The notes: a model not told the origin generated them from the letters alone. 64,000 nucleotides of DNA from Trichoplax sp. H2 (GCA_003344405.1 NOWV01000009.1:310001-374000); one strand, 5' to 3'. Counted from the stretch's first letter, positions 1-13,494 are shown. Numbers and translations are program-made.

Positions 1-3000
1 TAATACCGGGAACGATTTTTGGCTCGCTTTCAGCATCAGATAGAACCTTTTGACGTTTCTTAGTCGGTGATGGGTAATAACCATCATTTCTAAGATCTTC
101 CATCTCTTTACGTTCTATTTTACCAGAAAGAGGTGTTTTTTCGTGATTCGATTCGTTTTCATAGCCTTTAATCTATAAGAAAATACATGTAAATTTACTA
201 CTAGCTTGCACAAGAAATTAGGCACTCACTTAATGACAATGTTCAATCTGTACTAACATGATAATATGTCGCTTTATGTCGCTTGCCGCTCAAGTGAGAA
301 TGTCTATCAGCTTGATTAAAGCTACAGTGACAGATTTTACATTCAAATCTAGGAACTTTAATATTATTATCAGGGGTTAAAACACAATATTCTTCACCTG
401 TGACAAAAAATGATATAAGGGGACGGTTGTTAGGATATTAAATTAGCAATTATAATTACTGATTGTGGTATGTATTTCTATGATAGTGCGTCAAAATATG
501 CAACATAATTATGATTACTTAAGATACTTCTTACCAATAATATTAGACGGAGGAGTGACTATTGAAGTCTTATCGCTGGCAATCGATTTTTGACTTGCTA
601 CATCTGGAAAAGTTGTTGGAAAGCTCATTACGAATTACAGCTTACTGAATTAAAAAGCTAAACATTCTGCACAGGCGTAGATTTCTGTTTACGTATACTG
701 ATGTGCTAGTTAAATTATTTTGTATACCTCTTTCTGCAGAATTGAAGGACGAGTTTAAATGAACAGGCCGTGAATTAGGTGAAGCTGGCTGCACATTTGC
801 ATTAGTAGAGGTATCATTTGAAACAACGTTTGATAGGGTAGTAGAGGGACCACTTGTAATATTATCATTTTCTTCTGAGACATTAATTTCTTCTTTATTA
901 TCTAAATTTTGATCTGTTGTTTTCTTTTGAGCTAGTATTTCACTTTTGATACGGGCGATAGTTTCCGGGCTAGGAGCATCAGGAATCGGCTTTCCCAATT
1001 GTTTATGGAGTCGCACTACCTGCAGGTATCAATTTCAATAGACAGAGGAGAGTTATCATCCAGCTGCTAATATAATTAAATACTGAAAATCTATACGTGC
1101 AATATGCTATCAGTAAGAATATTAAATGATAAAGTTGTCGACATTTAAACACGACCTTTTGATGCTTGCTACCGTTAATATGTGCATCGTAGGATTCGCC
1201 TGTTAGGCAAACAATATCGCATAATTCGCATTTGATTCCTTTTTCACTAGTAGCTTTAGCTGACTGCTGTTCTCTTTTTTTATGTTTCTGTCCATCTGTG
1301 TGTTCCTTGTAAGTCTGTATAAATATTGGTTATAGTTAATAATACTATTTAAACAAGAGGACTTTTAGTCATGTTCAGTATACCGTATGATCTTCACTTT
1401 CGTACATTAACATAAGAAAAAGCTTAAAACATCACTCGATAGTAAGACTCCTCATTCTAGCGAAATTAAGTTATAAGAATCGTGACGGTAATTTTTCATT
1501 TCTGTCTTCATTTAGAGTAAATAAAAGAAAAGAACTTATACTATTCTATGTAGTATATGCTAAATCCTCTATAAACTATTTTGTTCTTAATAAATATAAC
1601 GTAAATTCGACGCAGGTAAGATTATTTTACCATAATATTACAAACAATAAATGAAAGAATACGATCATATTTTACATGTATTTCGTTCGAAGGATATAAG
1701 AAAGAAATTAGTATTTTCTAAATCTAATTGGGTTTTCTAAGTCAAGGCTATTGAGCTATTCTCCTACCTGTTCGCTCATACAACTAATGCGGCATATCTC
1801 ACAATAAATCGGTTTCGATGGTGGCTTCTGAACTTTATTTCTATTGGAAATGTAGGATGATTGAATATTACCCCTTCTGCTACGATTCATCCCAGGGGTA
1901 CTGCGCTGTCCACCGTAGGACGATGGCATAGATTGATAGCTACTATATTGAGACTGACGGTGTTGTAGTTGAGATGGATGATACTGTTGTCGATGGTGAT
2001 GTGATGACATATTGACAGGGAGATCATAATCATAATGACTGCTATCGCCGCTATGAAGCATATTTGGAGGTTCATAATAATTGGATTCGTCATAGTGTTG
2101 ATGACCTCCTCCAATTCGACCCATTTCGTTGTCCATTGCTTGAGGATGATGCATTGTCCTATTTCCAACTGTAGTACTTTCATGGCCACTGTGATAACTA
2201 CCCATGCTGCTTCGAGTTGCAGCTGAATTAATACTTGTGCCGTAAGATATCGGACGATGCCCACTTTGATGACTATACATATTGCTAGAAGACGGCGAAG
2301 AATAATAAGATGTCCGTTTAGGATACGATGTGGGAGTTCTACTGTCGTAGTAGTGCTGTTGTGAATGCATTGATTGATATCCAACGCTTTTATAATCCAT
2401 AGATTGATCGCTTGAGGAATAATAGCCGCTAGTTGGTGTATGTTGCAAGCCTGAATTATTACTAGAAGTCATCTGAGATTGTAGTAAGGAACTGTTAGAA
2501 TTGTAAGAGTAACTGCTGTCGGTATAACTGGCTGCAGAAGTAGGAGGCCTGGATAGGTAATTGCCTTGATTGAAGGGCGTTAGTGACGTACTTTCCGGTA
2601 CTAAAATCGTATAATCAGTCCAAGTAAGAAATTAAAGGTGAGATTTTACGTAACAGTGCAGCTGAAAATAATTACTATTCAGTACAGTACGATTTCGATT
2701 AGAGCATTCGATGAATGAATGAATAAATAAATAAAACGCGAGATTAAATAAAAGAGATTTCTATTTTGATATCATTATCCTAGTCTTCCTATCCATCATA
2801 AAATATATACTTCAAATTAAAGTTTTCCAAAGTGCGACATTTGTGAGATCAATTTACAGTACTTTATAAATACATTACAATATCTGCAATTTTGGTGTCA
2901 TGACCACGGTACAATATATTAATTACTATATTGGTATTGGTATGGGTCATTCAGTTACACATTCATCCATACATCAGAGAACTATATGTGCAATTAATGA

Positions 3001-4080
3001 CGAATACTTGCCTATTGCATAGTAAACTAACAATGACCGGAATAATCCGATATCGATATGGAATAAATCATCTTATCTGTAGTCCTTATCCTTTCTTTCC
3101 TTTTACAGCGCTTTACGTGCACTGTAAGTGTTACGTCAATTAATTTAATAAAATACTACGAAATAACTGTGATAAGTAAAATTCATCAAGATATTGATAA
3201 CCTGGATTGAAGAAGATTGCATTGGATTTATTCTCGCACTACAATGATTTCATTAAAGTTATAATTTTAGTCATTTAGATGTCGGTGAAAAAAGAAAAAT
3301 ATTTTCTTTCTACTTTTTGCCTATGCGAAGGCTACATTATAGCAGCGTCGAGTAAGCAGAAATTGTCCATTGCAAAAGGGCAACTTACCGTATACGCACG
3401 TCTAATTTAGAAGTTAGCATTACGTGTATGAATATAACCTGCAGTGATCTCATTATCGTATTTGCAACTGGCAAGACTATCTTATCCTTTAGTATTGGTA
3501 GTCTTGCATACTAAGTTAATTGGAAATGAATAATACAATTAAACAATTCTTAATTTGTATCAGATGATCCTATGCTGCTGAAAGATCGTACATAGCAGTT
3601 GCAACGTGTAATTTACAGGTAAACCATTATTGTCTCCACAACAACACTGTCTCCTATCGAGACCATACTGTAATCTCAAGTCTACAAATTCCATGTATAA
3701 ACTAAAAATGGGATACAATTAGAGGTGTACCTTACTACAATTTATTTTAAAACACGCCAATTGTATGAGAAAACGCAGATATAAGGAATGATATTCTATT
3801 TTTATCCTAACATGCTTTATATCTAGCATGACCAGTATAACTCAAGTTATCCATTCTTACGTACACTGTTAATATCGACTATATCCTCGAACAACTGATA
3901 CTGTACATTACTACTGTCCTTCTCCTAGCAGTATCCCCATATTCCACAGCTCTCGCTCTCAAATAGCTACGTTGAGATAGCATCATTTAAATGGATTCTC
4001 TAACATTGTAAAATATGTCAAGACGACAAGAAAAATAATAAAGTATTACCTGAGGAATAAGGATAATGATTATTGGCCAT
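1..4080 (-). CDS. ZFR: Zinc finger RNA-binding protein (ZFR), N-terminal two thirds; 3' end outside window
   Basis: ZFR is a nuclear double-stranded-RNA-binding protein with three widely spaced C2H2 fingers and a C-terminal DZF domain, which is outside the window. Exons read on the minus strand: 4080-4050 (start, MANNHYPYSS, like the MATGNYFGF start of animal ZFR), about 2612-1768 (long Ser/Tyr/His/Gln-rich region ending in finger 1, CEICRISC), 1314-1156 (end of finger 1, TYKEHTDGQKHKKR, and finger 2, CELCDIVC to the GSKHQK end), 1019 to about 690 (VVRLHKQLGKPIP, a hallmark ZFR linker), 603-535, 397-258 (finger 3, CKICHCSF...HLSGKRH) and 172 to below 1. Phases agree at the joins checked. The intron after the first exon is about 1.4 kb and holds nothing I recognise. 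The donor at 1155 is GTCGTG, which is not consensus. The finger order and linkers make the family assignment strong; the start exon rests on the phase match and the N-terminal resemblance. Confidence 0.9.
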
Positions 4081-4261
4081 TGTTGCTTTGAAAATAAAAA
4101 TTTGCTTGAAGAAAACCGAATAGCTTGAAAGTAGAGTGTAGGCCCGCAGGCAGGTGAATCGTCCTGATACTGTGACACTCAGCCGCACGATACTTTGACG
4201 CTCCTCTACCGCGCTGATTGATAAATAGTGTAGGATAACTGCACCAAATTGGATAGGCCGT

Positions 4262-5215
4262 AGGTACGGTACTGTACGCTAAGAACGTCGTTTGCTGTAC
4301 TGTACTGTACACTTGAGTGTGCAGTACAGTTTACATCGCAAGTGAGGGGACACACGGTACAATGTACTGTATTTTACAGTGTGCAGTACGGTATAAACGT
4401 GCATTGTACTGTAGAGTCAACCGTGAACAGGAGTAACTGTACAGTACTGTACACGGAGTGTACTGTAACGTTACATCGTAAGTGAGGGGATATACAGTAC
4501 AATGTACTGTAATTTACAGTTTACAGTACAGTACGGTACAAGCGTGCACTGTACTGTAGAGTCAAGGACAGAAGGACTCGCTGTAACTACACTGTACAGT
4601 ACAGTACAGTACAGTACAGTGTACTGTAACCCACAGTATATAGTACGGTACGAGCGTACTGTACACTGTGTAATATATTCTGTTGTACTGTATGCAGAGA
4701 CGTACAACTCACAGTCAAGAAAACTATGTTTATTAAAGAAAGACAGAGAGGATAACAAGAGAGAGACGAGGTATAATCACTACTACCGTTAGCAAGAGAT
4801 GCGCTCATTTATATAGCGATCTCTGAGCCTGTTGACAGGTAAATAGTATAGCGTAAACAGGTTACTTAGTACTGTACTGTCAAGGACAGAAGGACTCGAA
4901 CTCGAAGTTCTTCATGGTCTGGTCCAGACCTTGAGGACCGGACGCGGAAGGGTTTTTGCTCCGCGGAACGGAACGGACTCACTACTGTCCTGTATACAGT
5001 GTACAGTACAATGTACAGGACTGTACAGTATTTGCACTGTATCCGAGTCAAAAGTACTGTACAGTACAGCACAGTATTCTTGGTATGCGCACATGTGATT
5101 ATTATTTTGCAGGATGCAGAAGGTTTCGACTGTGTAACCGCGTACTGTACACTGTAAGGGTTAGGCTTCGCGTACAGTACTGGACAGTACAGTACTGTAC
5201 TGGAGTCCCAGAAAA
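4262..5215. repeat. TACTG/CAGTA palindrome cluster upstream of ZFR
   Basis: This is a dense array of ACTGT and ACAGT pentamers in both orientations. It includes a run of five ACAGT units at about 4594-4620 and the perfect palindrome TACTGTACAGTA at 5055-5066. It fills the divergent space between the ZFR start (4080) and the plus-strand gene at 6104. Long open frames across it are by-products of the repeat and are not genes. Confidence 0.9.
4331..4567. repeat. Diverged direct duplication, period 140 bp, inside the palindrome cluster
   Basis: Two copies of the same block begin with TTACATCG(C/T)AAGTGAGGGGA at 4331 and 4471. Both continue through the same order of palindrome units to a CTGTAGAGTCAA segment at about 4410 and 4555. 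A separate exact 20-bp direct repeat, GTCAAGGACAGAAGGACTCG, lies at 4561-4580 and 4879-4898. The cluster has therefore grown partly by segmental duplication. Confidence 0.85.
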
Positions 5216-6103
5216 CTCACTGACAACCAACACCAACAAGATCCATGCCAGAATATGACTGAATTGATGGAAACATGGACAAGAGAGCATTTCCACTACT
5301 GAGGTTGAAAGTCAATTTCAAATCTCATCGATTTGTGGTAGGTTGATAACAGCATCTTGCTGTCCTGTAGAGGTATACGGAGATTGGATAGGTGGTCATG
5401 ATGAAATTTTACTATATGTTTCTACGCATTGAATGAGGTCTGAATAAAGGATCCATGTTACATTCTCGACCTCCAGCCAGTAATAATAATCATCAATCAT
5501 GGGGAAGAATTTCCCTAGCAAAGAGATTGAGGTGTCGATAAAAAGAAGAAATTATCCTCATAGGGGTCTTGAAGTCTACATGAGATAATGACATGAAAAT
5601 AATGGAGATCAAAGTGGATATAAATGCATTTTCCTTTACAACATGATGAGGAGAAATTTAGGACAATACTGCAATTGCAACCAATGAAAGTACATAGTGC
5701 ACCTGTCGATTAGTTGTAGTGCTGTATCAACATGTAAAAGCGTGCTTACAAGCAGAAATAATCCACCAGTTTAGTGGAGTCATTAATTTATGATACAAAG
5801 TTCAGCTACATACAGTATAGCCAACATCAGAGTTACATCAGTTAGTATCAATTGTATTCTGTCGGACATCGTCAATCGGACTGATAGACCTCAGCTTCAC
5901 TGGAAGCCGTATGTATAGTGCGTTCTCCTATGCAAGAGCTCGCGTAGGATTGTCACTTGATGCTTCTTAACACTTCCAAATCACTTATTAGTTTCTTATT
6001 CTTGAATTGGGATACAAAAAAGTCAATTTTACATCTAGTAGCTATCAGCGGATGTTATCATTTAGATCGAAGACTATAGTACTGCGGTAATCGCACGTTC
6101 AAC
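5216..6103. other. Intergenic, divergent spacer without recognisable gene
   Basis: I see no coding exon, RNA gene or repeat of note here. The stretch separates the palindrome cluster from the start codon at 6104 and probably contains the promoter and 5' untranslated region of the plus-strand gene. Confidence 0.5.
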
Positions 6104-9100
6104 ATGATAGTGCTTAATCTTCGAATCTTTGTCACGGACATATCCTTCAAAATTAATCTCACTCGTACTACAATACGCGTACAAGTAAAAGATGTTGCTT
6201 TCTACGAATAGAATATTACACTAGCAATGGATTTTTACCTCGCTATACATATTTTACAACATATCCAGTAATGAACTCTTGATCTAACTATTGACCAAGT
6301 ACTTATTTACAATCTATATATCTTAACCACATACGAGTATACAATATTGAAAAATGACATTAACGTCATCATAGTTTCTTCGGTAATTACAAAATCAACA
6401 TGTCTTACTATTGACCATTATTCGTTCTAGGTTCTCATTCCAGACGACACTTCGGTTAGCAATGCAGTGTTTGAAGCCAATGCCGTCTTTCACAGATTAT
6501 ATCCACTCGAAAGGTAATATCATATCATCTTTGATCTTAAGTAGCATGATATCTGTCCAATATATCACCCTGACATTGAATAATTAATCTAAACGCATCC
6601 ATAGAGATTCTAATATTGTTCGACTCCAAGACGATACCGGTTGTGACTTAGAATCATCCTACCCTATTTCCTTAGCTGTTGGTAATTCCATGGAAGTGAT
6701 GGGATATTCGAATGATTCCCGGCTTAATTATTCTAGTATACAAAGTATTGATAGGTATTATATAGCTAATAGTTGAAATCATTGTCCCCCAAAATTACTG
6801 CTTTTTTGATTCAATACTTGAAGTAATTGTATGTATTTAAATACTAGCAGTAAAGTACGGGATGATGACTCGTCTGGATATCATGCATCATCAATTGTAA
6901 GCTCTATGTAAAATTGATTACTAATTTAGTCTTTGTATAGAATATCATACATACATTTATTATTCATAATCGCTGTTTGACGATATATTTTTTTCATTAA
7001 AATCTATAGACAAGTTTTCTATCTCCAGAAGGCAACAGCTTTATGTCTAAGACTCCCGCACACATTACAAGTAAGGGTAAATAATGTTTATTCACTTTTA
7101 ATAGCTGTACAAAATGAACAGCGTGTGTTTATATCACCTCTATGATTGCTTAGGCAACTCTAGGAGCAATAAAGATAGAGATAGTTATGGAACGCACTCT
7201 ACACCTTTTATTCAAAGATTCCTAAGTCATAATCACCCATACAACAGAACACTTCCACTGGCACAATCCTCAAAGGGAACAACTACAGCAATAACTCAAG
7301 TTAATCAAACGGAAGCTGCTCGATCTCACGACGGAAATTCAAATCAACACAGCTCTGAAATACCTTTAGGAGCCTTTAATCTTTTTGGAGAGACTACAAC
7401 AGGCTTGGGTAATTATAATGATAACAATGACAGTATTTGTAACGACATAATTAGTTGAAACTGACACGAATTAAAGACCTTATGTAAATACACTTCTCAT
7501 TAATTTCTATTTTATCTTACTTCAATTATAGTGATAAATCAGCAAACATCAACTGAACGTGAAAATCCCGATATCAGTAACATAAACCAACGTGGAATTT
7601 CTAACTCAGATAGCGAAATTGCAGTTCCAGAGGCCCGAAATGGTACGACACGCGATATACCAGTTGAAAACGTAGCTGATGCTGTTAATCAAAATAACGC
7701 ATTGCTAAATCTCGAAATTTCAACGCAGAAATCTATTAGCTCGAAACCCCATAATACTAGCAAGTTATCGAATACAAGTATTGATAAAGTTACGACATCG
7801 ACAGCTGAAACTGTTACTGGCAATGCTATAAAGACTGCAAATATTGAAAATATAAATGAAGATTGTAATAATGTTAGTTCTCCAGCTTCCAAAAATTTAA
7901 TCAAAATGCAAGATAACGCTATCACTGATCATTGTAAGGCTACCGACAAAAGTGATGTCAGTGGAATTACTGACAGGGAACTACAAAGTGGTAAAGGATA
8001 TAATGGAAACAGCACCAGTATATTAACCGAAGATGAAAGTTCCCGAAAGAATGAGCAGAAAAATCTTACTGGTGGCAATATTAATATTGGTATTGGTGAT
8101 GACAGCAATTCTAGAGACATTTTAAACAAAGAATTATCTGCCGATGTTAGTGATGGTGAAAGCAGCTCTGTTAAAAAAGCAAATGGTGAACCCAATAATA
8201 CTGATAATATTAACAGAAGTGATGGTTCTAGTGACAAAATATCAATTAGCCACGACCAAAGTTGTAGCTTTATTTACAGCAGTGGCAGTGATGATGGCGA
8301 AACCGATACCAGCGATGATAGCGAAACCGATGCCAGTGATGAATCTGGTAATGTTGCGAATAAAGACAATATTGTTAAGCAATCGAAGGATGGAACTAAC
8401 ATTAGAGTTGTTAAAAGTGTAAACCATAAAAATTTGAAATCAAACGAAGAGAATCAATCTACGGACACTGAAGAAAGTAGCGAAAGTACCGACAGTGAAA
8501 ATAGTAGCAGCAGTAGCGCCAGCGAAAGTTCCTCATCACCAATTGTTAATACTGATAAGAAGTCTCTGTCAAACAATAATAGTAATCGTAAGAAGAACTT
8601 TATCCCTATTGCAGATAATAAGAGACCTAGCGATACCTTAAATCCTGAAACCGCATCACCGAGAAAAAATTTGAACAAAGAATTGGCGAAGTCAACGAAA
8701 AGGAAGGCAAAATTTATAAATGAAAATAAAAATGACTCGAAGAAGTTGAAGCTACAACACAGCCTAGAAGATGTACAAAAAACTAAGATTACGGAGGATA
8801 ATTTAATTGAATCTGATAAAAAATCAGATTCAGGTAAGTTAATACTAATTCTCTACAAGATTATTTAACATATACGTGTATTTTAACAAACTTGCTATTA
8901 TTGCAAGGTTAATGCTTATGCACTTTATGATATTAGTGCAATATTCTTTCAGTATGATCATTATTGCTTTTTTTCTTAATCGTATACAGATAGTATTAAT
9001 TCTAGTGAAAGTTCGTCTGAAAGCGACTCAGAAGTTGAAAGGACTAAAAAAATGGTGGAAGATTGTAAGTACTAGTTATCTAGCATTATACCAAAGTTTA

Positions 9101-9546
9101 ACATATTCAATATAACTGGCCTTGAGTACAATTTCTTTACAACACGAATTAATTGCTAACAATATTACTCTTTCGTATAACAATCAGATGAGAAGAGAAC
9201 TAAAGCACTCATTGTAACTGCATCAACCACTACTTCTACGAAGAAAAGACCATCAGAAGCGTCGTTGCAACGATTAAAAACTCAGCAAACCCTTGTTCAA
9301 TCATTAAGTAGCAGTAAATCGATGAAACAAGCTACAAATAGACGAGGGAAGAAATCAGTTAACTTTATTCATGATCTTCCAAAGGAAATGTTGTCAACAG
9401 CGGCTAAGAACGATTTCGATATTAGTGAATCGAAAGGTATACAAGTAAAGGAATCTGATGATTTAAGCGGCCATTTACAGCGTGTACTAAGAGATGAATC
9501 AGCTTGGCATAAAAAAAAGAAACGTCGTAGTCAAAAAGCTACATAA
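6104..9546 (+). CDS. Unrecognised Ser/Asn/Asp-rich, probably nuclear protein with a compact N-terminal domain
   Basis: Hand-built exons are 6104-6184, 6431-6513, 6605-6681, about 6857-6896, about 7027-7070, about 7107-7437, 7532-8834, about 8991-9064 and about 9189-9546; reading phase is continuous through all of them. The first exons encode about 80 residues of alternating hydrophobic strands (MIVLNLRIFVTDISFKI; TTIRVQVLIPDDTSV; NIVRLQDDTGCDLESSYP) that could form a ubiquitin-like fold. The next 500 or so residues are low complexity, with Asn/Ser/Thr/Asp and runs such as SSSESDSE, interspersed with Lys-rich basic patches. The C-terminus is very basic (WHKKKKRRSQKAT), a plausible nuclear localisation signal. 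A small N-terminal beta-grasp domain plus a phospho-Ser-rich body recalls coilin, but no C-terminal Tudor-like domain is visible, so I do not name it. Exon joins between 6682 and 7107 are the least certain part. Confidence 0.7.
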
Positions 9547-10316
9547 ATCTGTTCACTGTATTTCATTAATGCATTACGACTAATACGAGCTAGCTTTCTA
9601 CACTCCTTAATAGGAATACAGTTCACTAATATAAGCATATAATAAGGATTAACATCAATAATTATAAGTAATATCTTCATGAGTAATCTCAGCGATTGAG
9701 GTTTTACTTTTAAATTCATGGTGTAATTAATGACACCACCATCTATTCTTATTTTCTTCATTGTGTAGATAGTTTACGCAAGCTGTTACGAGAAATTTGA
9801 GGATTGGATATAAGTGTAAATTGTAAATATAAATGGAGTAGGCATAGGAATTGCAGCATTACACTACATACTGCATATTATTGGCCATCAATACAGTATT
9901 ACAAATATATAAAAACTTTCGCATTCAATGCGAACGATCGTCTGGAATGTTCTGTTTGGGGTATCAAAGCATAGATTGTTCATTTATTATCTCAAACGCA
10001 TGTTATTGTATTGTCTTCTCTTACATATTTAAGATCGATATATATAAAGCCAAGACTCGAAATGGTCGAAAAGAGCATTTCAATTTACCGTCTTAATTAT
10101 CGCTCAATACATAAATCTACATCGACTTTGTGCAATTTTTAGTAATTAAGAATTTCTAATCGGATAAACTAACCCAATATCAATTATCTAACAGAAATTA
10201 CTTCACTCATAAACAAAACCGATACCTTGATTTTCAAGAAGATAAAATAAATACTTGCAAAAATCTCTAATATTATGATGTTATGCTGTAGAAAATGTAG
10301 TGTCATCAATATAAAT
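9547..10316. other. 3'-3' intergenic stretch
   Basis: This is the convergent space between the Ser-rich gene and the mutarotase gene. It is AT-rich, with no convincing exon and no TACTG/CAGTA palindromes. Confidence 0.6.
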
Positions 10317-13300
10317 TTAGATAACATCAAGAACAACTGAAGCTTCAAATCTTGCACCGGCAGACAAAGAACGAGGCTTAGCTACATATCCAGCTTCGAC
10401 ACAAATCATTTCTTTATACTATTAAATACAGAAGTTATTCCAAAGTTAGGTTATATTACTGTATAACAACTATAGCGACTTTAAAGTCACTTTAATTACA
10501 ACAAATCATGCATACTACATAATATTTATATTGATGACTTACCTCTTCATCACCAAAGTCTGACATTACTTTAGCTTTTTCTTGCCAAGGATTCCACACA
10601 ACTACTCCATTTCATTGATCAACAAGCATGATATAGACAAAGCATACAGTAGTATTCATACAGGGTAAACAAATTTTTATTTTATTATATTACTAAAATT
10701 GCGATAAGTAATACCCTATTACACTATTATTACTGACCAACATCGGGCAGATTTACGCGCGTCATAACAACGTTCTGATTGCCATTCAAATTAGTAACTT
10801 CATTTCTATCTACTGAACCTATATACAATCTTAACGAATTACATATTAAATATTAGTTCTGTAGTTGTCAATAATGATCAGTTAAGTTAAAGTGTAGTTA
10901 AGTGTAGTAATATATGATCATATTAACGGTATAGCAATACATAATGTAAATAGAAAATTTACACTAAACGGGATAAAGATAAACTCGAGAAAGCAACTCG
11001 TACCGATCAACAAATTCTTTAACTGTAACCAAGTCATTTTCCTCTACAAATTTCTTGGATTGCCTTACCTGCAGGTACAAGAATTACAAGAAATACCTTA
11101 ATACGTAACCAATTCTCATCAAATACAAGGACTAATGATGATCTTATGATGGTCTTACAACCTGTTTAATTCTAAAGAGTGTAAGGAAAATAAATTACCT
11201 TGTCAATATATTTTAATGACTTTAAGCCAGAAATTGTAACTTTGTTTACATCCAATGTCTTAAAGTATGTATGTAGAAGTGTGGTAAATTCAAAGGAGTC
11301 ATTGCCTATAGAATGAAGCTGCAAGTCATACATCTACAGTATTTACAATTTTATCAAAATCTATCTAATTCAACAGTAACAGCAAATTTGGATAGTTTAC
11401 CTTCATTTCTAACGTCTAATTTGAGCTTCAGTTGACGCTTACCGATGATGACAGTGTAAAACAAGTTAAAGCTAAAGCAAAAGAATAGATAATTAAAGGG
11501 GTTTAAGTGTAAAGTCGAGTTTGTAAATTGGTTAGAAATCAACTAAACTTAATATCAGAATTGTTTCGTGTGATAGTATCATACCGATTATCTTGCCACA
11601 TTTGTCTTGTGTTCTCATTATCCTGTAGTAAAAACGTTGCAGAAACAGTATCCCCATCCTGAAATAAAATCAGCTTTAATCTATGGCAGCTACTGTAACA
11701 GCTATTGTTTCGTAATGTGCTCGAACATCATTTACTATTTTGTCCTACGTCTCATAATAATAAGAGCAATCGTTGAAGATTGCAATATACAGAATACTAA
11801 CAAGCACTTGTACAAAGTAGCTTAATCACGTTACACTCGTACTTCTATTTCCTATTCGAATATATTACGCATGATTTGTGTCTTTACTGCTCTACATCGC
11901 TATATAATGACCATGAATTATCAGTTGAATCATACTAATTTTCTGTTTTTAATTAAAAGAATTTGCAGCAAAGAATGATCCATGCTCTGCACATTTTAGA
12001 TACCTTTGCTGGTGGTTTTTCCAAAGTCCAGCGACTTATCCGAGCAAATCCATGTTGTGGTCCAAGCTCCCAAGGGCCAAAATGAGCTACGATATTAGAG
12101 TTACGTAATTATCATGCGACTTATTTCCATTCAATCAATATAATCAACATACGCAAGATAACTAGGTAGCTTTTAATACCGCATGATGAGCACACTGATT
12201 TGCTCTATCTCACTAAAAGCCTAACAATGCATCTATTATGAAATTTAATTCGAGCTGACGATAGAACTTACGATAAACGATGGGTATACCACCACGAATA
12301 GCTTTAACATTATTAAAAACTGCTTGCTGGCTGTGGATTGTAACAGTCAACAATAATTCGTTAAACGTACGTAAGTTCGCTAAACGATACAAATGTATAC
12401 AATGTTTTGATGTAATGATTTCAATAAGAAATCGATACTGAGGCACAATACCTTACAAATAGCATTTCCGTGCCATCGCAAAGCCAAGATGTTAACGTTG
12501 CACCTGAAATAGTGCCATTAACGTAAAACTTTTAAAAAACCTTGTTTATTAAAAGTAAATCAACAAAACACTTTGGCCCTAGTTGTCACATCTGGTACCC
12601 GCGTGAACATTCAATTAGCGAGTATTGAGACAATTGATGATCAGATATGAATTGATGGTTCTTACTTGTTAGAGTAACATATATAATAGGATCTGTTGAT
12701 ACTATATCACTAAATGATTGCGGTATAAGTGTAGATGATAAATATGATAAAGTGATGTGAAGTTCCTTACTAGGTCATTTAAATTTCTTTGCAACAGGAA
12801 ATTCCATCATACAAATAACAGTAAGATTTTATAACCATCAATGGGATTGCGGTATTCCAGTACTGTACAGGTGCAATATAAATGAACTTATGATTAGATA
12901 ATGTATAATCTAACTTACTGCGTTGATATTACTACATTTTAACAACATTACGTGAGAATGATACTCTGATGTTTATGATTTGGGATCAAATGCTACCTAC
13001 AATATTAGATCTTGAGTTCTATACCGTATTTCTAATAGCTAATTAATAACTATACGTATAGTCGACGTTTTACGTCCACGTATGCACGAATTTATTGACC
13101 AATATACAGTAATCAGTTAATATTTCATCTGAAGTTTGGAACAATACTAAATTTTAATCCAGTGTTGGCAGCGTCAATGCTAAGGGTTTTTATGCTAACA
13201 GCTGATAACAAATTATATACTAAGGCTCTCGCGTAAACTGTGGGAATATTGTTAGCATGCATGAGTAACTTACGTGTATTTACTTACTGATACAAGGGAT

Positions 13301-13494
13301 TTGCTAAATCATGCAAAAGTGCAGCAACATCGACCGTATTGCAATTTATTTATTTATTTATTTATTATCATTCATGTAAGTGTGTACTTGCATTAAAGTT
13401 TCTTACACCTGACATTTTGCTTACCATGGAGGTTAACCTTGCATATATTTTCTTGGTCTAGATTTAATTCCACCACGTCGTCAGCGGCCGCCAT
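10317..13494 (-). CDS. Hexose-6-phosphate mutarotase (glucose-6-phosphate 1-epimerase-like)
   Basis: Predicted enzyme of the galactose-mutarotase-like superfamily, interconverting alpha and beta anomers of a hexose 6-phosphate in the cytosol. The start exon 13494-13425 (MAAADDVVELNLD..VNLH) joins in phase to GATLTSWLCDGTEMLFV at about 12507-12452. Then follow KAIRGGIPIVY (about 12300), FGPWELGPQHGFARISRWT (about 12080-12000), DGDTVSATFLLQDNENTR (about 11660-11585), FNLFYTVIIGKRQLKLKLDV (about 11490), DSFEFTTLLHTYF to SLKYIDK (about 11310-11202), FVEENDLVTVKEFVDR (about 11055), NGNQNVVMTRVNLPDV (about 10800) and VVVWNPWQEKAKVMSDFGDEE (about 10610-10550). The last exon carries YKEMICVEAGYV and ends at TAA 10317-10319. 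The RGGIP, QHGFAR, FTTLLHTYF and WNPW...EEYK.MICVE blocks are characteristic of the YeaD/YMR099C family. Nine or more short exons. Family assignment is firm; the exact substrate is inferred. Confidence 0.9.
13344..13367. repeat. (TTTA)n microsatellite
   Basis: Five to six tandem TTTA units in the first intron of the mutarotase gene. Confidence 0.9.

Noticed and set aside
4471-5296. Overlapping open frames of 60-100 codons on both strands in the ZFR upstream cluster.
   Set aside because: They are translations of the palindromic pentamer repeat, lack family resemblance and overlap each other in many frames.
7689-8678. Minus-strand frames antisense to the Ser-rich exon.
   Set aside because: Codon periodicity and exon phase support the plus strand; the antisense frames are Leu/Ser/Phe-rich mirror images of Asp/Asn/Ser codons.
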